Shown here: positions 55,517 to 64,000 of the stretch, piece after piece
Position numbering within the stretch: the first letter of the stretch is position 1
Layout: each line of letters opens with the position of its first letter
Assembly: GCA_025617745.1 (NCBI GenBank)
Contig: CM046864.1
Span: 23,663,152 to 23,727,151, forward strand
Source: Heliocidaris erythrogramma
Taxonomy: Eukaryota > Echinodermata > Echinoidea > Camarodonta > Echinometridae
Reading direction: 5' to 3'
Length of the DNA stretch: 64,000 nucleotides
Notes under the pieces: model-generated
What the model was told of the DNA's origin: nothing
Databases searched by the model: none
The model's input: the letters and a program-made list of their open reading frames with translations, nothing else
Program-made: the position numbers and the translations under genes

Positions 55517-56690
55517 TTAAAGATAAAGTTGAGGTTATGCGATTATAATTGCGAAAGGCACTGACTGAAATAAAATGAGACAGGTTGATTATGTAGTTTG
55601 AGGGTTTGAGGGTTTTGAATCATCAAATTGATAACAGTCAAACTGCATGTCGTATGTAAATGAGCAAAAACAGGCTGATTCTATTCCATGTGCTTGGAAT
55701 GGCACACTCTCCCCGCAACCACACTATAAAACAATCTAGTCAAACATGATTAGAATCTAATCAAATTTGACTAGAATAACTATTCTGACGAAACTTGCAC
55801 TATTCTTGTCAAAACTATCAACTTCGGGTTTGAAGAATCTTAATCAAAATGAAAAGAATCCTAGTCAGAATGACCAGAACGTGATTAAGAAAATGTGGCC
55901 AGTCTATCTGGTAAGAAAAAAAATGACTCGACGTTTTCAGAGTGCGGTGGGCTGTTTCGCATTGTCATATTAGTAGTTATGTAACTAAAAAAATATAAAT
56001 GTTCATTTATTTGAGGGAAAGGGTCTATGAAATAACCAATCAGAGTGCTGGAATAAACAATTTGTAGGATACAATGTGTACTTTGGTTACATTTTGCCGG
56101 ATCCTGACCATGTCATTAAGTTTACATTAATATTGTTTAACATTTTTTTAGGATACAGATATTGCCCTTTACACTGATGTCAAATTCAACCTGGCACATA
56201 GTGAAACTAAACCTGTATTTTTGGTCATAAAATAACAAAATGTTATGTCACATTGTCATAGACAAATAAAGTATTTCATGAATATCTTATTCTCCTTTCC
56301 TATGTGATGTGTAAATCATGATGATCGTTAAATGTTTACTAAACGATTCAATTATCTGGAAATGAAATGTTCCCGGGGTTCCTAGTCATTGCATATTCAG
56401 AGACTAACCCAATCAAGCAGAGCTAGAAATAAAATATTTCACTTTTGGGGGACCTACGGCTTGACTGACAACAAAATTGTTGCACTTAAGTCACAAGTCA
56501 TGTACGGTACACTGTAATGGGTATATGGGACTACACACACACATACGACTGAAAGTTTGGTCCAAACTTCTGAGCTTTATATAGTCATAATTGTTTGAAA
56601 TATGAGGGCATGTGAAGAGCAAGTTTTTAAAGATTACATTTCTTCAAAGATCTCATTCAAATCAATGAGTAACAATATTGCAAATATTGT
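55517..56690. mobile_element. TTAA-type MITE family, copy C, apparently split
   Basis: The left part (55517 to about 55640) begins TTAAAGATAAAGTTGAG and ends GAATCATCAAATTGATAACA. The rest of the family sequence (GGGTATATGGGACTACAC onward) appears only at about 56495-56690. The 850 bp between looks inserted, though two independent fragments are also possible. Confidence 0.45.
55736..55774. repeat. 39-bp near-perfect palindrome
   Basis: CTAGTCAAACATGATTAGA followed by ATCTAATCAAATTTGACTAG folds on itself with two or three mismatches. TCTAGTCA/TGACTAGAAT words also recur nearby (55.74-55.88 kb). Confidence 0.65.
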
Positions 56691-58081
56691 GGATATATGG
56701 GTAATGTGTATTGCCTCCTATAACTACTGAATAATCTTTAAGACTTCCATTATTGATTATTAACAGTTGTATATTGATGTTGTATAATGCGAAATATTCG
56801 TCCGTATTGTCGAATCTTTTTTTTTCATATTTCGGATTTATTTATTTACTGCCACAGATGGAATAGAAACTGATGAAAAGGTTTTGATTACAATGCCATA
56901 ATACTTCGCAAAGATAAACTTCTGTCACGTGTCAACACGTTAAATTTATAAACGGGTAGAGAAAATGGGTGGGGGTATTAACACGGAGCATTGGCGTAGC
57001 TATGAAAATCTATATAAGGTAAGTGCCCCCTACAAATGGTAAATTAAAAAAATAATGATTTACAATAAATTTACGAGAAATGACACTGTTTAATAGTTCT
57101 AAATATGTATTAAGGGTGAGTTTCTTTATTTTTTGGTTAATTTACTGTTGTTGTTTTTTTAAATCAACGAAAACAAAATGCAAATGGTAGAAAAAAATTA
57201 TCCAAAGTGCAGGACACATACAGTACTAGTGTAATGTCCTCTTTTGTTTTTCTTTGTTCCTCCTTAATTTGGCAGAGCTGATGTTTAGCCCACCATACAA
57301 TTATAAATATAAGGGGAAAATATTGATTTCATTACAAGCCCATGGTACATTGCTTATTGCACTTGGCATTTAGTGTGCTTTTCCATGCAGGATATCATGA
57401 TGATATTTATAAGAATGCAGAATTTCTCATTTCGGTTACGGTAGAACACGTGTCTATCATTTAACAAAGAAGGATAATATAATGAACAAATTATTACGCG
57501 TAGCATAGGATCATTATAAACAAGTTTTTTTCAGTTATATTTCTTATTTGCAAGCTATGAAAACGTCTTTTTAACGTTTAATAAAGACCTGCTATCAATC
57601 ATTTCCATTATGTGTCTACTGCTGCATATTTATAGGAATAAAAATCGAATATCAACGCTCTTTTATCATTTTATGCGTTCATTCCATTATCACATTAGGG
57701 TGAACGGCCGATGAATTATTTAGTGCGCAAAATCGATTCAGTACTATACACAGTCCAAGATGCCGTACACATTTCTGAATAACGCATATATTTACAACCA
57801 CTAGACAAAGAAATTAAAGCACATAACGCATGCAAGAAATCAATTCTTTTTTTAAACGAAAATAACATGTTTGTCTTTGATTTTGAAATTATATATAAGG
57901 AATTTATCGGTTACCAACCTACGTGTAACATGTAAAAGAACACTGCAGCTGTCGAAACATGAGCTTATAGGAGATAAAAGAATTGTGATCTTACTAAAGA
58001 AATTGATAACAATGATGCTTTCCTTTTCCACATGGATGACAAAATTTAGTTCCATTACTCATCACGTCCTCTCATGGAATA
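56691..58081. other. AT-rich DNA, no gene recognised
   Basis: No supported coding, RNA or element features. Confidence 0.45.
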
Positions 58082-58278
58082 AGCCAGTTCGTAATACGTA
58101 CCTGCGGTACAAAATGAACCTGAAATCACCGCAATCCGTACGCGCACACGCATCTATTTTGGTGGACGCGCTACTTGTTTAAGTACTGACATCACACTGG
58201 GGCGCGCATTGTGAAAGCGTATAATTGAACGCGGTACAAATGACCTTTATCTGCACAAGTTGCATTTACGAACTGGCT
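58082..58278. mobile_element. 197-bp AGCCAGTTCGTAAT MITE, copy 2
   Basis: Ends AGCCAGTTCGTAAT and TTTACGAACTGGCT. Shares CCTGAAAT and GTGGACGC with copy 1 and has exactly its length. GAATA again precedes the left end but not the right, so it may be part of the element or its preferred target. Confidence 0.75.
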
Positions 58279-60144
58279 ATGTCCGAGCTCATATTCACCT
58301 CCTTCTCTTCCTTACACCTTCTCTCTAGCTCTCTCTCTCTATCTAGCCTTCTGACGTTATACATCTCCATTTTTGTAGCTATATAACCATAGAGAATCAA
58401 TTTTAGATTAGCTAATTTCTAAGGCTCAGCACTCTGCATTACCATTTTCTTTCTCTTGTGGTAGTAAAGTATTTCAAATTTCTGACTCATTGCATTGCCA
58501 CTTATGAAAGCTTAATTTTTCATTTACTGTTAATCACAATTATTTTCCCGTATTAACGCTGAAATAACTTACCAGGCTCTTTTATTTTCTGCATGTCATA
58601 TTTCATTTTTGTTTACCTCTAAATGTTATTTTTTTACACACACACACACACACATAGTTCATAATGATCTATGTTATATAACTTATTGTTTAAGGCCAAC
58701 GTCACTACCATTAATGTTTCACAGTATGTTTCGGATTTATGTCATTTATATGTTATTTTTTCTCTTTTCTGATATCATATATATGTACGTAACCCCTCCC
58801 CCCCCCCCTCTCTCTCTCTCTCTCTTCCTCTGTTCCAATGCCGATGAAAGCCAATTTTCATTATTCATCTGTCTCTATTAACTTTATTTGTCTCTCTCTC
58901 TCTCTCTCTCTGCTCTCATATCATCAGCTCAGGTTATGTTCACTTCGTTTTGTTCCCGCCAATTTTCGTCTCTCTCATCCCCCCCCCCCTCACACACACA
59001 CACACACAAACACACCCTTTTTCCTTCCGTTTTAATCTTGCCAATCCGACAAGTGCATATCAACCCATCAGCCCTGTCGGGTCATGCACCGGCATCTCAG
59101 ATATTCAATCGAATAGATTAAATTTAAGGTAATCAATCTTGATTTCACCCGTCTTAACTTTTATCTTGATCATGAATAAGAACACCGTATGCGGGTGGGG
59201 TGGGGGGGGGGGGATCAGGGGCCGTATGTCATTCACTATTAAAGGAACATTAGTGGTTGTATGTAAATGTGTATTATTTTATGAATACTTTCCTCCTCCT
59301 CAAAGTGGCCTTCATTCATGTGCACGAATATCAATTCGTTAGATTTATGTCATCTTTACTTGCAGTTCTTTAATTGTATTTATATTTGGTGATTAATGAC
59401 AAAAAAAAAAGTGCCCCGTGGCGTCCAAAAGAGTAATTAAATGAGTTTAAATGCTAGCATGCCGGATAGCCACTCCTTTACCCGACAACTGAAAATCACC
59501 AGAACGCGAACCGAAGGAAAAAACATAATTGTGTATGCTAAACACCGACATCACATTACGTGCCCACAAGGACAAGAAAAGAGCCAAGTTCAATTAACGA
59601 CAATTTCAACTTCAAAGCTGAATCAAAGCCACTTCGTCAAAGGCAAAGTTCACCTTGGCATGTATGGGGCTTTATGCGAACAGAGAGGAAATCTAAGTAC
59701 GTGAAAAGTTAATAGAAATCAGTTAAAAGCTAGAAAAGTTAGACGTTTAAGACTTCCGATCCGTCGAATACAAATTGACAACTTCTTTTTCCAATTTGCA
59801 AGTACGTCTCCCGTTTGTTATGTAAAAAAAAACAAATATCCTGCTTGGACATATATTCTTACTCCATGTATTAATTACATCCATTCATTCATCATCAATC
59901 AAGAAAATGGGAATTATTTGATTTTTGTTTCCCTCTCTCTCTCTCTTGTTTCTGGTTTTTTTTTCTCGCCTTTTCTGTTTAAAAACGTGATAGAAGATAT
60001 AGTTTAAACATAAATCGAAAATATGGCAATTTGTGTTTGAATTGTTAAAACTCTTATTAGATTTTACCCAAATGTTCCCTGATGTGGTTATGTTATTTGT
60101 CGGCTTTTATTCAAGCTAAAACAAATTCAGTGCTGACTTCCACT
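58279..60144. other. low-complexity clusters, no gene recognised
   Basis: (CA)n at 58636-58655, C and CT tracts at 58797-58825 and 58890-58912, C plus (CA)n at 58980-59012, G run at about 59201-59212. The plus frame at 59441-59704 shows no domain or splice support. Confidence 0.5.
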
Positions 60145-60539
60145 TTAAAGATAATGTTGAGTTCTCAAGGTAAAAAATTATTTGTGAGATTTCTCATTCT
60201 TTGCATGTCAGTTTGGAAGAACATTATAGTACAACATCCCGTGAAAAGGATTGCCCTTCATGCCCTCATATCTAAAATATGAATAGAGATAGCTGCATTG
60301 TTCGGGCTGAACATTCATGCATCATGTGTATGCAGTCCCATATACCAAGCTATATGTGCAGTACATGTGCTTTTCAGTGAGATTGGGTCAATTGTTATCA
60401 TTTTTTAACTATTCCAAAATCTCACAATGTACACCAATTCTTATGTAGACATGATCAACCTTTCACCATGTCCACAGTTACCTGGAGACAGTTTCTTTCA
60501 CAATGCAATCGCATGACGAGAACTCAACTTTATCTTTAA
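60145..60539. mobile_element. TTAA-flanked MITE family, copy D, 387 bp
   Basis: TTAA at 60145-60148 and 60536-60539 bracket an element whose ends AGATAATGTTGAGTTCT and AGAACTCAACTTTATCT are inverted. Its body is opposite in orientation to copies A and B (GTGAGATTGGGTCAA, GTCCCATATACC on plus). This is the best-preserved copy. Confidence 0.75.
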
Positions 60540-60744
60540 GTCTCATTTAGAGGGCAATTTCCCTCCACACACCGGTGGCAGGCCAGCTCTTTCACCTTCC
60601 GCTCTTCAGTCTTCATCATTAACGGATTGCGCATCGAGGATGGGCTGTCAGGGCATTGACCTTTCTGGTACATGAAGGAGTATCTGCTTCACCCCTGCCC
60701 ACCACCCACCCCGACTCACCTACCCACGCAATGATGTGATATTG

Positions 60745-60960
60745 CGTAGAAGGTATCGTGAACTAGTGAGTATTAAGTCACCAGACAAATTACTACATGG
60801 CATGGGGTTCGAATCCCAACCACGCCACTAATGTATTTTGGAAAGACACTTATAATCTACAGCTTGCACTCTCCAGAGTTTTGGAACTTAACTCTAAATC
60901 CCTGCTTATGTTTTGACATCGATACGGCTTTGCTTTGCTTGTTCCCCCCCCCCCTGTAAA
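60745..60960 (+). repeat. tRNA-derived SINE
   Basis: GTGAACTAGTGAGTATTAAG (A-box-like) is followed about 40 bases on by GGGGTTCGAATCCCAACCAC (good B box with T-arm pairing) and GCCAC. Then comes a body with TTTTGGAAAGACACTTATAA, typical of tRNA-SINE second halves. It ends near the poly-C at 60943-60954. Not a functional tRNA, since the acceptor arm does not pair. Confidence 0.6.
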
Positions 60961-61037
60961 TCCCAGTTAAAACTTAATTTAAACAAAAACGAATTAGATG
61001 ACTATCTATAGAATAGTTTAGTTTAAAAAGTTGTCTG

Positions 61038-61231
61038 GCATGCACCCTGATGATAATCATAAAAGGTGAGGGGGAAACAAAATCGTGGAAAGCAGGTAAG
61101 TCAAAAGAGAGAGAAGAAGAAAGAAGAAAGAAAAGCATGCACCCTGATGATAATTATAAAAAGGTGAGGGGGAAACAAAATCCTGGAAAGCAGGAAAGTC
61201 AAAAGAGAGAGAAGGAGAAAAGAGAGAAAGG
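61038..61231. repeat. tandem duplication of a 97-bp unit
   Basis: GCATGCACCCTGATGATAAT starts at 61038 and 61135; both copies run through GGTGAGGGGGAAACAAAATC and GTCAAAAGAGAGAGAAG. Both strands stay open here, but only because the DNA is purine-rich. Confidence 0.85.
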
Positions 61232-61672
61232 GATAGAGAAAGAGAGAGAGATAGAGAGAGAAACCTTTCCAAATCCTCTTCGTACCTTGAAAAAAGAAAT
61301 TGAAGCGGGCATTTCAAAAGAAAAATGTGTGATTGATGAATAATCTTCAGAGTATTAATTCCAATGGGATACAGCGAAATCAAGTCATCCTATGTTAGCC
61401 GGATATGAGGTTATTACTAGGAAAGGTGAGGTGGAGGGGGTGGGCAGTTAACGAGGGAAGAAGAGGGAGAGGTTTTGAGATGTGGGGTGTGGCCCCATCA
61501 AAATTCGAAAAACAGAAGAAAAAGAAAGAGAAAGAATAGACTCATGCTACACCACAAACTTTTAAATGTACCGGAACCAATATTTCTCCCACCAAATCTT
61601 CATCTGATTTCCTCCACCTGATCTGTCTCGTTCGTATGTTACGTTTCTCATTTTTTAGGGGCCTTGTGGTGA
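61232..61672. other. purine-rich then unique DNA, no gene recognised
   Basis: (GA)n to about 61262, then unremarkable sequence and a GAGGTGGAGGGGGTGGG-like stretch near 61430. Confidence 0.5.
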
Positions 61673-61723
61673 GGGGGGGGGGGGGGGGGGGGGACAAAGT
61701 GTTCTCCCCCCCCCCCCCCCCCC
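61673..61723. repeat. G21 - 12-nt spacer - C18 inverted homopolymer
   Basis: G at 61673-61693, ACAAAGTGTTCT, then C at 61706-61723. The two runs are complementary and could form an 18-bp all-GC hairpin on either strand, or quadruplex/i-motif structures. Confidence 0.95.
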
Positions 61724-63821
61724 TCCCCAACGGTATGTTTCCTCTTGATATTATTGAGATAAATTTCAGAGGTTAAAACAACAAAATGGACGAGTTACTA
61801 CGTAAATATTGAAGCGGTGAACGTCATTTTGCCAAAAAAGAGATTGCGTTGGCGCTAAGAAGAAGAAAAAAGCCAAAGATTCTTTAAAACAGGCGGAAGC
61901 GAAGCTGGAAAATGACCGGACAAGGGAAATAAGGACATCATGTCGTTAAAATATCTTCACTCTTCAATCACTTCTTCGTCGCCAAATGTCGTTATAGTTC
62001 CGATAACTCCTCGATGCCTTTTTTTGTTGCTACTGCTGTTTCCTTGTGTTCGTCCTAGATATAATATTTATGTAGGGCACGCCTGCCTTTTCGACAGTAC
62101 TGATAGAAGATAACATGGATACCGAGTCTTGACACAGTTTTTTTTTATTGAGTTTTAGGAACCGGAGGTGAGAGTTCATTAACATCAATGGGAAGCAGAA
62201 TCGCGGCGTTGAATGGTGGTTTGTCAGATTTTTTTTTTTTTTTCATTCATGGACAATCGAGAAAAGGCCATAGTCATTCTGTTTAGCGTTAATTGTCTCA
62301 GAATTAGTATTAGTTTTCACTTCTCCTTATCCGATCGATTTTTCCAAAGCAAACAATTGAAAAACATAAATAACATACAACAAAACAAAAAAAAATACCA
62401 AAAAATACACCACATCCCTGTTTCGTCAGGTGAGTACTAACAACCACAAGCAGATCGGGGTTTTTTTTTCACTGCGTGTGGAATTTCGGGGTGAAAAATT
62501 CAATGGTTAAAGAAAAAGTAAATTCCTTTTTGTTAAATCATTTTTCTTGCTTATCTTATGCGTAAATTAAAAAGAAAATGAAAAGCTAACCCTTTTTTTT
62601 TATTTGGTTGTTTTTGGGCTTGATTTTTTTTTTTTAATCTGTATTTCAAGATGTTATCCATCCGTCTACAGGCTGGAGAATCGGGAAAACGAATGATTTG
62701 GCCAAAGACAGAGTACCTTGATCGTGTTGATCATGTTGATATTGTGATCCGAGAATAGATCAAGAAAACAAAGAGACTTGTTTCAGTCTGTTTCCTTGAA
62801 ATTCCATCATTGTGAAATAATTGGGGAAAAAAGGACAGAGTAAAGAATAAAGGATGTAGCAATGTCTGCAATTTCGTCTTAATGCGATTAGTGAGAACGT
62901 CACAAGGGATGGTGGTATTCAAACATTTCACTGTCAGTTGGGAGGCTGAGAGTTGAATCTTTGACGAGGCTCTTTTTTTTTATAGATTCACGCTCTCTAT
63001 CCATTTGCAGCAAATGGTTACCAGTTTTGTTCCCAGTTCAACTAATTCAGGATTCTTACATGCAGGGTAAATTCGTATCCTTACGGTGTCACATTCTATT
63101 GCGAGCTGATTGTCGGTGCGTTTTGTGGGGGGACATAACTAGCGCTAGGTTCCGAACTCGAGACATTTTGATCCGTAAAATTCAGGAAAATTAGCATTCG
63201 ACCACATCAACTAGGCATGTGATTTTTAAATTAAACTTGTATAAATGAATTTTGTTTCTGCAGTTTCTTGGTAGACAGTAAATACTTATGATAACGAGTC
63301 GTTGACTATCATGTGGATCTTACCGAACGTTTAAAAATAAAATCCTAGCAATTAATCAGTATCAATCTATTACGTTAATACCGATGGTTGTTGTCAAAGT
63401 ATGGTGAATAGATGGTGATGTTTATAACCACTTTGGTAGATTTAAACATTTTATGACTTGAGTAGCTACCTACACACAGATTAAGAATGGAAGTGATGGT
63501 ATCTATTCAGCAATAACTCAGGTTGATGAAAGGACCATTTCCTTAGTTGCATGAAAATTCAATTTAGGGTTTTAAACGAACCCTCAGTTTCACTGATATA
63601 TCGGGTTCCACTTTATCTAGCGATCCAATTAAGATGCTGATAAATTAAACGTCGGTTTCGGTGTATCTTCTTATTTCGACCTTTTCATACCAATATTCTT
63701 GAAAGTATTCACGGATGAATTCTTATTGTTACATATTGCCTCTTGTCTCAAATTGACACCTTATTTCCGAGGCGCGTGTATATATAGGTCACGTAGCTCC
63801 GTCTCTCTCTATCTTTATCCC
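61724..63821. other. no gene recognised
   Basis: Mixed unique DNA with T runs near 62230, 62460 and 62625. No splice-supported frame. Confidence 0.45.
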
Positions 63822-63986
63822 TAGTTTGCAGGCACAAACCCTGGTCAGTCCTAAAGGAGTGTCTGTTCTATAAGATTACCATAGGCCCTGTACTATATCT
63901 GCTCCTGAGGTAGCTGGGTTAGGCTTCTCTCAAGACACAATGATTTTCTGATAAAGTGTCAAATTAGGGTCTGCGCCTGCAGACTA
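63822..63986. repeat. 165-bp inverted-repeat element near the right edge
   Basis: TAGTTTGCAGGCACAAACCCT (21 bases, 63822-63842) and the inverse AGGGTCTGCGCCTGCAGACTA (63966-63986) match with three differences. No target duplication is clear. Confidence 0.6.
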
Positions 63987-64000
63987 CGCAATCCCATCAT

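Noticed and set aside
60745..60835. functional tRNA gene
   Set aside because: The B box and T arm are good, but no paired acceptor stem or proper anticodon arm; a SINE body follows.
61050..61343. 97-codon Lys/Glu-rich plus frame
   Set aside because: Arises from a purine-rich tandem duplication; the two copies are read in different frames.

Overview
The window looks like gene-poor animal nuclear DNA, most likely from a sea urchin or close relative. It is AT-rich and intron-bearing, with no bacterial-style operons. It carries many short inverted-repeat elements (TTAA and TA targets), degenerate non-LTR retrotransposons, tRNA-derived SINE pieces, and long poly-G/poly-C, (GA)n, (CA)n, (GAT)n and (TTA)n tracts. 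Several repeats, such as the TTAA-flanked inverted repeat at 44.2-44.8 kb and the GTGACCCTCCACC-ended element at 15.7-17.1 kb, resemble families I remember from echinoid genomes. That is a memory-based impression, not a search result.

The one convincing protein gene is on the minus strand, about 22,970 to 20,721. Three short coding exons join in phase into a complete 143-residue precursor with a signal peptide. Directly after it comes a small loop peptide with two cysteines (C-x8-C) bounded by Lys-Arg, then a long acidic tail. It looks like a neuropeptide or peptide-hormone precursor. Its family is unsettled; the cysteine spacing recalls elevenin-type and MCH-type peptides. A degenerate non-LTR element sits inside its first coding intron.

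Layout. 0-6 kb: AT-rich DNA, a SINE-like tRNA remnant near 2.1 kb, small inverted repeats and a GC-richer island at 2.5-2.75 kb. 6-11.1 kb: a transposon cluster with a dead RT fragment, a Tc1/mariner-type element with both ends, an R2-like C-terminal fragment with one stop, a nested hairpin, a second dead RT element and a SINE/LINE tail. 13.1-17.4 kb: a 206-bp TA-flanked MITE, two copies of a 72-bp TTAA MITE, and a 1.4-kb inverted-repeat element containing a second one rich in CCACGAC/CCCGAC motifs. 20.4-23 kb: the peptide gene. 26.8-30.8 kb: two copies of a ~390-bp TTAA MITE and a hairpin with a tRNA-like loop. 34.9-44.8 kb: further inverted repeats, minisatellites and the GATGAT-rich 1.7-kb element. 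50-60.5 kb: more MITEs, including two 197-bp AGCCAGTTCG elements and another TTAA-family copy. 60.7-64 kb: a SINE, a tandem duplication, a G21/C18 hairpin and a last inverted repeat.

The unique sequence between repeats holds several GC-richer, low-repeat blocks (about 2.5, 46, 49 and 55 kb) that could be conserved regulatory DNA. That can only be tested by comparison with another species. Most other reading frames here are chance openings in low-complexity DNA.
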